From the NCBI RefSeq assembly GCF_004801885.1, contig NZ_SSSM01000001.1:834261-898260 (forward strand): 64,000 bases of DNA, written 5' to 3'. The position numbers were made by a program, and so were the translations under genes. The stretch's first letter is position 1, and each line of letters starts with the position of its first letter. The notes beneath the pieces are model-generated. The model was not told the DNA's origin and searched no databases. It saw nothing but the letters and a program-made list of their open reading frames with translations. This document shows positions 25,798 to 34,897 of this stretch, in pieces. This DNA is from Naasia lichenicola. GTDB taxonomy: Bacteria > Actinomycetota > Actinomycetes > Actinomycetales > Microbacteriaceae.

Positions 25798-28700
25798 GAT
25801 GGACCCGCCGTGGCCGGCCGCCCGCGCCGACCACCTCGCGCCGATGATGGGGCGTCCCCCGACTGCAGGACGATGATCAGCGCGGTCAGCACGACGAGGA
25901 GGAGGACGCCGGCGAGGCCGGACGCGGCGAAGGACACCGACCCGGGCAGCGCGGTGACGGGAACCGCCAATCGCGCGATCACCGGCCCGCAGATCGCGGC
26001 GGCCGCGGCGCCCGCGATCGATCCTGCGAGCAGGCCGTAGCCGGTCACGACGGCGATCAGGGCCGCACTCGACCGTCGCTCCGACCGGTGGCTGCGGCCC
26101 AGGGCGACGAGGATCCGACCCTCCTCTGCTGAGCGGCGTGCGCGGATGCGGGTCGCCGCGCCGAAGCCGACGCCGCCGATCGCACCTGCCGCGAGCATCC
26201 CGATGAGCAGCACGTCGAGCGTCGGATCGAGGACCGCCCCGACCGACGCCGTGCGGCGCGTCACGACGTCGACGGGCTGATCTGCGCTGCGCACGATCGC
26301 GCCGGCCACGGCGTCGGGGCTGTCGGTGCCGACCCAGACCTCCGCGGCCTGGAGGATCGGCCCGGTGGCGGCGAGCATGGCCGCATCGAGGGTGGGGAGG
26401 TCGACGAGTGCGGCACGCGGACTCGACGTCCCGGGGATCTGATCGGCGAGGGCCTCGACACGCGCGGGGATGCGTGCGCCGGTGCTGAGCGCGACCTCGA
26501 AGCCGTCTCCCACTCGCAGCCCGGCGCGCGCTGCGGCGGCTCGGCTCAGTCGGACCGGCAGCTCGGCGACTGCGGATGAGAGGACGAGCGCCCGGGCAGA
26601 GGGTCTCGGGGAGGAGAGGTGGACCGCGCCGATCTCGCCGACGGCGAGATCGGAGGAGGTCAGCGTCACCTCGACCGGCGCCGCGCCCGGGGACGCCTGC
26701 AGCTCGGCATCGAGCGCGAGCAGGCGCCAGTGCGGGGATGCCGCCGGAAGGGGCGCCGAGAGCTCGACTCCGGCCGTCCGGGTCAGGGACAGCACGGCGG
26801 CGCCGAGCGGCACCCGGGCGAGCGCCCCGTCGTCGTCCGCCAGCCAGGCCGAGATGGCCACCGCGCCGGGGCGCTCGGCAGGCGCGTCGGTGCGCACCAG
26901 GATCCGGAGCTCGGTCAGCGGCGTGCCGGCATCCAGCGCGCGGAGACCGCTGCCGGAAGCCGGAGCGCGTGCGGGCAGGGCCATGAGCTGCAAGGTGTCG
27001 GGCCCCACCGTCGCGGTCGTGGAGAGGGCGATGGTGGCGGAGCGCACGCCGTCGAGCTCGCCCGCGGCTCCCGCGGTGATCGGCCGGCTGCGATCCGACA
27101 CCGTGCCCTGGACCGCGTAGGAGGCGCGGACATCGGCGCCGGCCAGCGCATCCGCGGTGCGGGTGTCCAGTGACACCGCCGTTCCGATGATGCCGGCGCC
27201 CATCGTCATCGCGCCCGAGCTGAGCGCCGCGATCAACAGGATCGCCGGGAACGCCCCCGCCTGACGAGCGATCAGGCGTGCAGCGGTCACCACATCGAGA
27301 CCCCGTGCCCCCGCTGCACGACGTGCGACGGCCGCCGCCAGCGGGCGGACCGCGATGATCAGCAGCAGGATCCCCGCGACGGCTGCCAGCACCGGAGCGC
27401 CCGCCGCCACCGCGCCCGCCGCATCCCGTCCTGCGCCGACCAGCTGGGCGACCGCGACACCGGCCACGAGCACGGCGAGCGCGGTGGCGATGGCGAGTCC
27501 GCGGCCTGCGGGCACGCCCCGTGCGGCACCCGTCGAGCGCGACCACCAGCCAGCCCCCGTCGAGGCCACCACCACCACGACGCTGAGCACACCGATCGCC
27601 GCGGACAGTCCGATCGACAGTCCCAGCGCCGATCCCAGCGACGAATCCAGCGCGGACGACGACGGATCGGAGTGCGCGGTCCCCAGCATGGCTGCGGCCG
27701 CCGGCACTCCCAGGACTCCGCCGAGCAGGCCGCCGACGGCGGCGCTGGGCAGACAGACGACGGCCGCTTCCAGGACCGCGGCGGCGAGCAGCTGGCGCGA
27801 CGAGGCGCCCCGGGCGCGCACGACGACGGCCTCCGTGGAGCGCGACGACGCGAGGAGTCCGCCCAGCTGGACCAGGGCGGCGATCGCCAACGCAGCGACG
27901 AGGGCCAGCGGGATGCCGGAGATGCCGCGGGCACCGGCAAGAGCCTGACCGGTCGCGGCTGCGCTGTCGGCGAGCCCGCCGTCGACGCTCACCCCACCCA
28001 CCCCGATGCCGCCGCTTCGATCGATGTCCTCCGAGATTCCATCGGCGTCGGACGCACGCGCGAGCCGATCGATGGCGCCGGGCTCGATGGCGTCGATCCG
28101 CGGTGCGACGACCCACCGCACGGTGGCGGGAACGGGAACCGTCACGAGGTCGTTCTCCTCGAGGATCACCGGACCGACGCCGTCGAGCGTCGAGCCCGAT
28201 GCCGGAGCCGGATCGCCGTGCCAGCGACTCGCCGCCGGGTCACGCGGCTCCCAGAGCGCGCTGACCAGCAGGCTGACGGATCGGGAGGAGATCGCGACGA
28301 CCAGCGGATCGCCCACCCCGATGCCGAGCAGCTCGGCCGCATCCGCCTGGACCGCCGCGGCCAGGGGCCCCGGCACGGTCGACTGCTCGACCGCCGGCCA
28401 CTCCCCCGAGACGACCCGCGCCGCGGAGAGCAGATCGGGATCGGCTTCGAGCAGCACGCGGGGCGCGGCTGGATCAACGGAACCGGTCCCGTTTCCCCCA
28501 GAGATCAGATCGGCGGGCGGGACCGACACGGTGCGCGTGATCTGGATCGGGATGCCGGCGAACCTCTGCGCGAAGACCGATCGCATGGCCGCGTCCTGGG
28601 CGGAGCCATCGGCGGCGAGTCCCGTCTGGACCGCCAATGACGCCTGGGAGGCGGGCGCATCGCGGAGCAGCTCGCGGCCCCCGACGGCCGACGCGAGATC

Positions 28701-28844
28701 GAGACCGATCGACGTGATCACTCCGGTGATGCAGACGATGAGCACGACCGCGGCGATGCCGAGCTGCGCGGCGAGCTGAGTTCGGAAGCGGCGAGCCAGC
28801 AGGCGGATGGCCCCGGGACCTCCCGTCCGCTGCACCTCGCTCAT
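25794..28844 (-). CDS. FtsX-like ABC permease (first of two)
   Basis: A 1016-residue permease of the same class as its downstream partner: one N-terminal span (L-G-I-A-A-V-V-L-I-V-C-I-T-G-V-I-T), a large extracytoplasmic domain, a cluster of spans around residues 320-560, a second soluble domain and a C-terminal cluster (V-T-G-Y-G-L-L-A-G-S-I-A-G-A-A-A-A-A). Two large permeases in tandem would form the membrane part of an ABC system. No ATPase gene adjoins them. The start ATG has TAGCCT 6 nt upstream, the leaderless pattern, so the pair probably has its own promoter. Confidence 0.75.
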   Translation of the reverse strand: MSEVQRTGGPGAIRLLARRFRTQLAAQLGIAAVVLIVCITGVITSIGLDLASAVGGRELLRDAPASQASLAVQTGLAADGSAQDAAMRSVFAQRFAGIPIQITRTVSVPPADLISGGNGTGSVDPAAPRVLLEADPDLLSAARVVSGEWPAVEQSTVPGPLAAAVQADAAELLGIGVGDPLVVAISSRSVSLLVSALWEPRDPAASRWHGDPAPASGSTLDGVGPVILEENDLVTVPVPATVRWVVAPRIDAIEPGAIDRLARASDADGISEDIDRSGGIGVGGVSVDGGLADSAAATGQALAGARGISGIPLALVAALAIAALVQLGGLLASSRSTEAVVVRARGASSRQLLAAAVLEAAVVCLPSAAVGGLLGGVLGVPAAAAMLGTAHSDPSSSALDSSLGSALGLSIGLSAAIGVLSVVVVVASTGAGWWSRSTGAARGVPAGRGLAIATALAVLVAGVAVAQLVGAGRDAAGAVAAGAPVLAAVAGILLLIIAVRPLAAAVARRAAGARGLDVVTAARLIARQAGAFPAILLIAALSSGAMTMGAGIIGTAVSLDTRTADALAGADVRASYAVQGTVSDRSRPITAGAAGELDGVRSATIALSTTATVGPDTLQLMALPARAPASGSGLRALDAGTPLTELRILVRTDAPAERPGAVAISAWLADDDGALARVPLGAAVLSLTRTAGVELSAPLPAASPHWRLLALDAELQASPGAAPVEVTLTSSDLAVGEIGAVHLSSPRPSARALVLSSAVAELPVRLSRAAAARAGLRVGDGFEVALSTGARIPARVEALADQIPGTSSPRAALVDLPTLDAAMLAATGPILQAAEVWVGTDSPDAVAGAIVRSADQPVDVVTRRTASVGAVLDPTLDVLLIGMLAAGAIGGVGFGAATRIRARRSAEEGRILVALGRSHRSERRSSAALIAVVTGYGLLAGSIAGAAAAAICGPVIARLAVPVTALPGSVSFAASGLAGVLLLVVLTALIIVLQSGDAPSSARGGRRGRPATAGPS

Positions 28845-28916
28845 CTGGCGAGGCTATCCGTCCGTCGCGCTCCCGCTGCGACGACGACGAGGCGGCGGCC
28901 CTCGGCGCTGCTCGCG

Positions 28917-30068
28917 CTACCGGTAGGGCCGGAAGAATTCGCGCAGCTCCTGCGCGTAGACCTCGGGCTCTTCGAACGCGGCGAAGTGTCCGCCCCGATC
29001 GAATTCGGTGACCCGGACGGTGTCGGCGGTCCGGTCGAGCCACTGCCGTGGCGGGCGCAGGATGTCTGCGGGGAACAGCGCGAATCCCGACGGCACCTCC
29101 ACCCGTCGCAGCAGCTGCTCGACTGGGATCTGCGCGTTCGCGTTGTACATCCGCATCGAGGACCCGATCGTGCGGGTGAGCCAGTAGATCGTGACGTTCG
29201 TCAGGATCTCGTCCTTGGAGTAGCGGCTCTCGATGTCCCCGTGGCAGTCGCTCCACGAACGCAGCTTCTCGACGATCCATGCCGCGAGACCGACCGGCGA
29301 ATCGGTCAGCCCGAAGGCCGCGGTCTGCGGCTTGGAGCGATGCATCGCGGCATACGCACCCTCGGATGCCGACCAGGCCCCCACGTCCGCGAACCACGCC
29401 TGCTCCTCCGGGGAGAAGGCGGAGCGATCGGCGGCGAGCGGCGGCAGGCCCCCATCCGTCCGGTGCACCGCCACGACGCTGTCCGAGTGATCGAGCCCCA
29501 GGAATCGGCTGACGCCGCTTCCGATGTCGCCGCCGGCCGCGCCGAACCGGGAGTACCCGAGCCGGTTCGCCAGCCGGGTCCACATGCCCGCGACCCCGAT
29601 GGAGTCGAGCGGAGCTCCGGTCGGACGGTCGGAGTACCCGAAGCCGGGCATGTCGGGCACGATCACGTCGAAGGCATCGTCGGCATCCCCGCCATGGGCG
29701 ACCGGATCGGTCAGCAGCGGTATGACCTTGGAATAGCGCCAGAACGAGTCGGGCCATCCGTGGCTGAGCATCAGGACGAGCGGCGCTCGCGTGGGTGCGA
29801 CGGCCCGGGCATGCACGAAATGGATGCCGAGGCCGTCGATCACTGTGCGGAAGCGGGGCAGCCGAGCGAGGAGCGCCTCCTGGGCCGGCCAGTCGAACTC
29901 CTCGATCCAGTAGTCGACGAGTTCCCGGAGATAGTCGAGGTCGGCGCCCAGCCCCCAGCCTGCGTCCTCGGGCGCGTCGGGCCACCGGGTGGCCCGCAGA
30001 CGCGACCGCAGATCGTCGAGTTCGGAGGCGTCGGCCTGCGGCTGGAAGTGCTCGATCGAGTCGTTCAC
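28917..30068 (-). CDS. Epoxide hydrolase family protein
   Basis: A 383-residue alpha/beta-hydrolase with the N-terminal lid segment of microsomal-type epoxide hydrolases (EHN, PF06441; about residues 5-110, including L-R-A-T-R-W-P-D). The oxyanion motif is H-G-W-P, the nucleophile is the Asp of G-G-D-I-G-S-G, and the catalytic His is in R-G-G-H-F-A-A-F-E-E-P. Two tyrosines for epoxide activation are plausible in the Y-x-x-N region. It would open epoxides to diols. The start is GTG 30068, supported by TAGGGT exactly 7 nt upstream; the ORF is otherwise open far beyond. Confidence 0.85.
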   Translation of the reverse strand: MNDSIEHFQPQADASELDDLRSRLRATRWPDAPEDAGWGLGADLDYLRELVDYWIEEFDWPAQEALLARLPRFRTVIDGLGIHFVHARAVAPTRAPLVLMLSHGWPDSFWRYSKVIPLLTDPVAHGGDADDAFDVIVPDMPGFGYSDRPTGAPLDSIGVAGMWTRLANRLGYSRFGAAGGDIGSGVSRFLGLDHSDSVVAVHRTDGGLPPLAADRSAFSPEEQAWFADVGAWSASEGAYAAMHRSKPQTAAFGLTDSPVGLAAWIVEKLRSWSDCHGDIESRYSKDEILTNVTIYWLTRTIGSSMRMYNANAQIPVEQLLRRVEVPSGFALFPADILRPPRQWLDRTADTVRVTEFDRGGHFAAFEEPEVYAQELREFFRPYR

Positions 30069-30075
30069 AGGGATC

Positions 30076-30081
30076 ACCCTA
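30076..30081 (-). promoter_or_regulatory. TAGGGT -10 hexamer, leaderless promoter of the epoxide hydrolase
   Basis: Spacer to the GTG start at 30068 is 7 nt. No Shine-Dalgarno sequence is present in those 7 nt, so the GTG would be the first codon of the transcript. Confidence 0.6.
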
Positions 30082-30153
30082 GATCGGGCCGCCGACACGA
30101 TTCGGGCTACGCTCGAACCGACGAGCCGTCCGGCTCCAGAAGGCGGTCGCACC

Positions 30154-30270
30154 GTGGCAGACAAGTCCCAGAACCAGAAGTCGACCGGCAAGACTGCCGC
30201 CTCGAAGACTCCCAAGGAGAAGAAGGCCGCCAAGCGCGACAAGGCCGACGCCAAGCGCCGCGCCGAGTAG
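30154..30270 (+). CDS. Small basic Lys/Ala-rich protein
   Basis: A 38-residue protein with a GTG start and a Shine-Dalgarno GAAGG 10 nt upstream. A TACGCT hexamer about 45 nt upstream could be its -10. Eleven of the 38 residues are lysine and the C-terminus is helical (K-E-K-K-A-A-K-R-D-K-A). It has no hydrophobic segment. Very short lysine-rich proteins of this kind are common and poorly studied in actinobacteria; ribosome or nucleic-acid association would fit the charge but is a guess. It is convergent with the lipoprotein gene, with a palindromic repeat in between. Confidence 0.6.
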   Translation: MADKSQNQKSTGKTAASKTPKEKKAAKRDKADAKRRAE

Positions 30271-30295
30271 GTCGCCTCACCGACTGGATGACAGC

Positions 30296-30351
30296 GAGCT
30301 GCCCAGTTATGCCGCTCCGGAGGCTCCGGATGCGGCAGAACTGGGCAGCTC
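30296..30351. repeat. REP3 palindromic element, copy 2
   Basis: Twenty-nucleotide arms beginning GAGCTGCCCAGTT and ending TGCCGC are inverted with a single mismatch, around a second palindrome TCCGGAGGCTCCGGA. It lies between two convergent genes and could act as a bidirectional terminator. Confidence 0.85.
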
Positions 30352-30366
30352 GTGCAGTCGGTACGG

Positions 30367-32145
30367 TCAGCGACCGGGGCCGCCGCCACCGTTTCCGCCT
30401 CCGCCCATTCCGCCACCTGCGGCGGCTGTGCCCTCCGTGACGGTGGCGGCCGTCGTGCCGTCGACGACGACCGTGTAGCTGCCGCCGTCCGCAAGGCCCG
30501 CGGACGAGTAGACAAGCGATGAGAACGACTTCTCGGCGGTGTACTCGTCGAGCACCGTGCCGTCCGCGGCCACGATCTGCACCGCGTCTCCCGCTGAGCC
30601 GCTGGCGGTCGCGGAGATCCACGACTGGGCGGACGAGGAGTCGGGCGATACCGCCATGCCCGAGCTTCCGATGGCGAGGACGGTGCCACCCGACACCGTG
30701 AGGGTGCCGTTGACGTCGAGCGCCCCGTTGCCGCTGCCGGTGGGACCGTAGACGGTGAGGGTTCCGCCGCTGACGACCGCGGAGCCGTTCGAGTCGAGTC
30801 CGTCGCCTTCCGCGTGGATGGTGACGTCGCCGCCCGAGATGGTGACCAGCTCGCCGCTGTCGCCCTGGCCGCCTCCTCCCATGCCGCCGGCGTCCGTCGA
30901 CGTCGTGGTGCTCGCCGAGCCGTTGATGCCGTCGTCATCGGAGGTCACGTCGACCGTCCCCGCGGAGACCGTGATGTCGCCCGACTCGATGCCCTCGTAG
31001 GACTGCTCGATGGTGACGCCGCCGCCGTCGAGCAGGATGGCCACATCGGCATGGATGCCGTCGTCGCCGCTGGAGGCCGTCTGGGTGCCACCCGAGATGT
31101 GCACGACGCCGTTGGAGTTGATGGCGTCGTCGGCGGAGCTGGAGATGAGCTCGCCGCCCTCGATGACGAGGTAGACGCCCGCCTTGACGGCCTTGGCCGA
31201 GGCGTCGTCAGCGAGAGCGGCGTCCGCTCCACCGCCGGCGGTGATGTCGAGGGCGCCTCCGGTGATCACCAGGTCGGTCTTCGCCGCCACTCCGTCTCCG
31301 GCCGCTTCGATGCTGATGTCGCCGCCGGTGAGCTCGATCCAGCCGCGCGTGGCCTCCTGGTCGTTGTCCGACTTCAGTCCGTCGCCTCCCGCATCGACGG
31401 AGATGGTGCCTCCCTCGACCGTCAGCGAATCCTTGCCGCGGAGGCCGTCGTCGGCTGCGGTCACGGTGATGTCGCCGGAGAGGATGACCAGGTCGTCCTC
31501 GCTCGTGATGCCGTCGTTGCCGTTTCCGGTGACCGCGAGAGAGCCGGTGCCCGAGATGGTGAGGTCGGCCTCGCTGAACAGGGCCGCGTTGACGTCCGCG
31601 TCCTCCGCGTAGCTCGAGGTGTCGCTCAGGCTGTTGGCCGAGCCGGCGGCCAGGTAGACCGCGACGTCGTCGGCCGAGGTGATGGAGATCGCCGCGGACG
31701 AGCTGCTCGCGATGTCGGCGCCGTCGAGCACGAGGGCGACGAGGTCGCTCTCCCCCGCCGCGACGACGACCTGCCCGTCGAGGTCGCCGCTGATCACGTA
31801 GGTGCCGGCCGCGGTGATGGTGACGGTCGATCCGTCGACGGTCGCACCCTCGCCGGTGATCGTCGCCGAGGTCCCGGTCAGCGCGATGGTGGTCGCGCCG
31901 TCGGTGCTCCACTCGTCGTCGTTGGTGGTGGTGGCGTCCTCGTTCTCCGCCATCACCTGCTCTGCGGTGGCCGACGCGGTCACGTCACCGGCGGCGACGA
32001 CGGTGCTGGTCTCGTCGCTGGTGGTCTCGGCGCTCGTGCTTCCTGTGCTGGTCGCCACGGCGGTGCATCCGGCGAGGAGGCCTCCGGTGGCGATGATGGC
32101 GGCGGCGGTGAGCGCCGCTCTGGTGGATCCTGGTCGAGCAAGCAT
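30367..32145 (-). CDS. Carbohydrate-binding (Cthe_2159/DUF4353-type) lipoprotein
   Basis: A 592-residue secreted lipoprotein. The signal peptide ends in the lipobox L-A-G-C with Cys27 as the lipidation site. After a Thr/Ser-rich linker (30-75), the rest is a parallel beta-helix of repeated rungs such as G-G-D-I-S-I-E-A-A-G-D-G-V, D-D-G-I-N-G-S and G-D-G-L-D-S-N-G, the pattern of the Cthe_2159 family that binds acidic polysaccharides. Asp/Asn-Gly turns may bind calcium. The extreme C-terminus is a glycine-rich tail (G-G-G-M-G-G-G-G-N-G-G-G-G). It is the last gene of a five-gene operon, starting 15 nt after the VTC gene, and is probably the surface-exposed component. Confidence 0.85.
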   Translation of the reverse strand: MLARPGSTRAALTAAAIIATGGLLAGCTAVATSTGSTSAETTSDETSTVVAAGDVTASATAEQVMAENEDATTTNDDEWSTDGATTIALTGTSATITGEGATVDGSTVTITAAGTYVISGDLDGQVVVAAGESDLVALVLDGADIASSSSAAISITSADDVAVYLAAGSANSLSDTSSYAEDADVNAALFSEADLTISGTGSLAVTGNGNDGITSEDDLVILSGDITVTAADDGLRGKDSLTVEGGTISVDAGGDGLKSDNDQEATRGWIELTGGDISIEAAGDGVAAKTDLVITGGALDITAGGGADAALADDASAKAVKAGVYLVIEGGELISSSADDAINSNGVVHISGGTQTASSGDDGIHADVAILLDGGGVTIEQSYEGIESGDITVSAGTVDVTSDDDGINGSASTTTSTDAGGMGGGGQGDSGELVTISGGDVTIHAEGDGLDSNGSAVVSGGTLTVYGPTGSGNGALDVNGTLTVSGGTVLAIGSSGMAVSPDSSSAQSWISATASGSAGDAVQIVAADGTVLDEYTAEKSFSSLVYSSAGLADGGSYTVVVDGTTAATVTEGTAAAGGGMGGGGNGGGGPGR

Positions 32146-32160
32146 GGTTGTGTCCTCGGG

Positions 32161-33033
32161 TCAGGCGACGGCGGTCGCTGGTCGGGCGGTGATCGGATGG
32201 CGGGGCTGCACGGCGGCGGCGGAGGTGTGCGCCGAGAGCTGCCTGGAGAGCGGCATCTCGGCGTCGAAGTAGCGGCGGAGCACGCGGTTCCACTTGTTGG
32301 CGGTGAGGTGGCGGATGGCGGCGAGCCCGGTGCCGTACTTGCTGACGGTGGCGGGTCGATGTCCGAGCGACCAGAGGATGCGGTCGGTCTCCGAGGTCCG
32401 CGAACCCGACTTCGTCTCGATGATCACGAGCCGCGGGCGGCTGAGCACCTCGCCGCCGTCCGATTCCCAGCGCAGGTCGGTATCGACCGTGGCACGGCTC
32501 CCGCTCCTCGGCTGGTAGATCGTCGTCCTGCTGTAACGGGTGATCAACGTGGGCTGCAGCTCCAGGGTGTCCGCATCAGCGATGCCGATCTCGGCCAGCC
32601 CGCTGTCGGCGTAGTCCCGGGCGTGCGGGGTGAGCACGTCCCGGCGCTCCGGCTCGTACGGCATGCGGTCCTTCACGGTCGCGCTGCGCGCACCACGGGT
32701 CTTCAGCTCGAGGAAGGTGTCGCCCGAGTCGAGGTAGCTGCGGGTGCGCAGCTTGAAACGGCGGCGCCGCGCGGTGGCGGCCATCCGGAAGCTGAGCAGG
32801 TCGGGGGTGTCGAAGTAGACGGATTCGTAGCCGAATTCGCGCTCGCCGTCGATCTCGAGCACCTTCGCCTCAGGTTCGCTGTCGGCCAGCGTCCGGAGGA
32901 CGCGATCGGCCTCGGCGGCGCCGAGCAGGTACTTCCGGTCCACGCGGGTCTGCAGGGCGGCCGCGGCCACCAGCTGGTCCAGATCGATGCTGTCGAGCCG
33001 ACGCTCCGTGCTGAAGCGCAGGTCGCCGATCAT
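32161..33033 (-). CDS. VTC-domain polyphosphate polymerase-like protein
   Basis: A 290-residue cytoplasmic protein with the VTC (triphosphate tunnel) fold, related to the yeast vacuolar polyphosphate polymerase. The basic and acidic residues that line the tunnel can be followed: K34 in D-R-K-Y-L-L, R92/K94, E109/K111 in L-E-L-K-T-R, K121, R166/R169 in T-R-Y-S-R, D184, E206/K208 in I-I-E-T-K-S and K232 in S-K-Y-G-T-G. All are in family order, so catalytic competence is plausible. Bacterial members are usually encoded beside DUF4956 proteins, as here (4-nt overlap). Whether it makes polyphosphate or modifies a glycopolymer is not known. Confidence 0.85.
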   Translation of the reverse strand: MIGDLRFSTERRLDSIDLDQLVAAAALQTRVDRKYLLGAAEADRVLRTLADSEPEAKVLEIDGEREFGYESVYFDTPDLLSFRMAATARRRRFKLRTRSYLDSGDTFLELKTRGARSATVKDRMPYEPERRDVLTPHARDYADSGLAEIGIADADTLELQPTLITRYSRTTIYQPRSGSRATVDTDLRWESDGGEVLSRPRLVIIETKSGSRTSETDRILWSLGHRPATVSKYGTGLAAIRHLTANKWNRVLRRYFDAEMPLSRQLSAHTSAAAVQPRHPITARPATAVA

Positions 33034-33647
33034 CGGAGCGCTCCGGCGGACCGCTGGCCGGCGGGCAGGCGGTCGTCCAGCGGGGTGGACGGTGCGCCGC
33101 CCACCCGGAAGCGGACATCCACGACGGTGGTGTCGTCGACCAGGTCGACGTTCTGCACGATCATCGACTTCACGGTGCCGCCGAGCATCGACTCCAGCAC
33201 GGCGCGCAGCTCCCCCTCGTCGGGAATGGCCCGGTCGATGCGCATCGTCTGGTGCCGGTAGCGCGACAGCAGTGCGGGCGAGTCGCCGACCGCCATGACC
33301 ACGGCGATCAGGGCGATGAGGGCGGCGGCCTCCCAGCCCAGGGGCGCGAGACCGGCGATCAGGCCGATCGCCAGGGCGGAGAAGTAGTAGGCGACCTCGC
33401 GCTGCGAGATCTCGGACGACCGGAGGCGGATGATCGACAGCACGCCGAACAGTCCGAGGCCGATGCCGAGGCCCACCTCGGTCGTCGCGAGCACCTGCGA
33501 CACCGCGAGCACGCCGATGTTCACGCCGAGGAAGGCGACGACGAGATCGCGACGGCGGTGCCGGTGGAAGTAGAGCGAGGTGAGGCCGGCGATCGCGATC
33601 AGGTCGAGAGCGATCATGATCAGGGTGGCGGTCAGTTCTGCGGTCAT
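33030..33647 (-). CDS. DUF4956 membrane protein
   Basis: A 205-residue membrane protein. Four or five hydrophobic segments fill residues 5-125 (L-I-M-I-A-L-D-L-I-A-I-A-G-L, V-A-F-L-G-V-N-I-G-V-L-A-V, G-L-G-I-G-L-G-L-F-G-V-L-S-I-I-R-L-R), then a cytoplasmic tail of about 80 residues. The G-V-L-S-I-I-R-L-R-S x E-I-S-Q-R-E-V-A-Y-Y-F segment is the family signature. Its partners overlap it by 4 nt on both sides, pointing to a complex with the VTC protein and perhaps with the glycosyltransferase. Confidence 0.85.
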   Translation of the reverse strand: MTAELTATLIMIALDLIAIAGLTSLYFHRHRRRDLVVAFLGVNIGVLAVSQVLATTEVGLGIGLGLFGVLSIIRLRSSEISQREVAYYFSALAIGLIAGLAPLGWEAAALIALIAVVMAVGDSPALLSRYRHQTMRIDRAIPDEGELRAVLESMLGGTVKSMIVQNVDLVDDTTVVDVRFRVGGAPSTPLDDRLPAGQRSAGALR

Positions 33648-34897
33648 GGGTGGATCCTCCGGTTGGTGGCTGTCGGTACGAGGGTCTGGGCGGCGGCTGG
33701 CGCGGTCGTCCGGACGGTGGGTCGGATCGTGGGCCGCACGGGCGTCCGAGCGCCGGTCGCGAGCTCCATTCCGCCATCCGGTGCTTTCGACTTCCTATGA
33801 GCCGTCGATGACACGGACATGGATCGGGCGGAGCGCCTCGAGAGGCCTCTCCCGCTCGCCGTGCGCGCGAACACGACGCAGCGCTGAACCGCGAAGCTCA
33901 CGACATACAGCGCGATCTCGGTGAGGATCTTCGCCGGCACGAGCGCCAGGCCGGCACCCGTCAGCAGGATGAGCCAGGCGTAGTTGGCCGCCAGCAGCAC
34001 AGCGGCGAGCGCGATGTACGAGGTCAGCGCCCGTCGCAGCGACGCCCCTCGTGCGCCGAAGGCGGCCCTGTTGAGGGCGAAGTTGACGCCTCCGCTGCCG
34101 ATCCGGGCAAGCACCACCGACGCGAGCAGCGATCCCGTGAGCCAGAACATCAGCTGGACGAGCACGGTGTCGATTCCGAAGCTCAGAAGGGACGAAGCGG
34201 CGAATCGGAGCATGGGTCGCATCACCCGCACGGAGTCGCGCAGCGGTCGGAAGTGGGACGAGGCGTTGCGCTCGAGGTACACCGTCTCGATGGGCAGCTC
34301 GACGATCGCAATCCCCGCGTCCTTCGAGCCGAGCAGCATCTCGAGCTCGTATTCGAAGCGCCGGCCGGGGACGCTCAGCGCCCACCGCAGCGCGGAGGCC
34401 GGCAGTCCGCGAAGTCCCGTCTGGGTGTCGCTGACCGCGAACCCGCTGGCCAGCCGGAAGATCCAGGCGGAGACGGCATTGCCTAACCGGCTGCGGGCGG
34501 GCACGGTTCCGGCGAACGCGCGCACGCCCAGGACGATGGGATCCGGCGCACCGCCGGATCCGCGTGCTTCGGCCTCATCGTGCAGGCGGCTGCCCACACG
34601 GAGGATGTCGACCACCGTGTGCTGGCCGTCGCTGTCGGCCGTGACGACGCCGTGCCCGGGGTGATGCTCGATCGCATGCCGGATCCCGGCCTTGAGCGCC
34701 GCGCCTTTGCCCTGGTTGACGGGGAGCGTGATCAGCTCGGCGCCGAGCAGCTGGACCGCTCGGAACACCGCCTTGTAACGGGGCCCGCTGCCGTCGTCGA
34801 CCACGATGACGGCACCGGCATCGTCCGCGCTGCGCAACCGGTCGACGAGTCGGACGAGCTGCACATCCGGTTCGTAGGCGGGGATGAGGACGATCAC
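33644..34897 (-). CDS. GT2 glycosyltransferase fused to a GtrA-like membrane domain
   Basis: A 417-residue protein. Residues 1-210 form a GT-A glycosyltransferase family 2 domain: I-P-A-Y-E-P, V-V-D-D-G-S-G, V-N-Q-G-K-G-A-A-L-K and the D-S-D-G-Q-H metal site. This resembles polyprenyl-phosphate sugar transferases (DPM1/GtrB). Residues about 225-365 carry four membrane spans of the GtrA type (F-A-A-S-S-L-L-S-F-G-I-D-T, N-F-A-L-N-R, F-A-V-Q-R-C-V-V-F), often implicated in flipping or docking lipid-linked sugars. The last 50 residues are disordered. The GTG start overlaps the upstream stop by 4 nt. The likely role is to load a lipid carrier with sugar for an envelope polymer. Confidence 0.85.
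   Translation of the reverse strand: MIVLIPAYEPDVQLVRLVDRLRSADDAGAVIVVDDGSGPRYKAVFRAVQLLGAELITLPVNQGKGAALKAGIRHAIEHHPGHGVVTADSDGQHTVVDILRVGSRLHDEAEARGSGGAPDPIVLGVRAFAGTVPARSRLGNAVSAWIFRLASGFAVSDTQTGLRGLPASALRWALSVPGRRFEYELEMLLGSKDAGIAIVELPIETVYLERNASSHFRPLRDSVRVMRPMLRFAASSLLSFGIDTVLVQLMFWLTGSLLASVVLARIGSGGVNFALNRAAFGARGASLRRALTSYIALAAVLLAANYAWLILLTGAGLALVPAKILTEIALYVVSFAVQRCVVFARTASGRGLSRRSARSMSVSSTAHRKSKAPDGGMELATGARTPVRPTIRPTVRTTAPAAAQTLVPTATNRRIHP

Noticed and set aside
25798..28116. Extension of the second permease to 1720 residues
   Set aside because: The extra sequence is Arg/Gly-rich shadow of the upstream permease; the ATGA overlap at 25797 gives a normal N-terminus.
30814..33261. 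815-residue open frame antisense to the VTC/lipoprotein genes
   Set aside because: Shadow of two well-supported genes; its composition is Gly/Arg/Val-rich without motifs.
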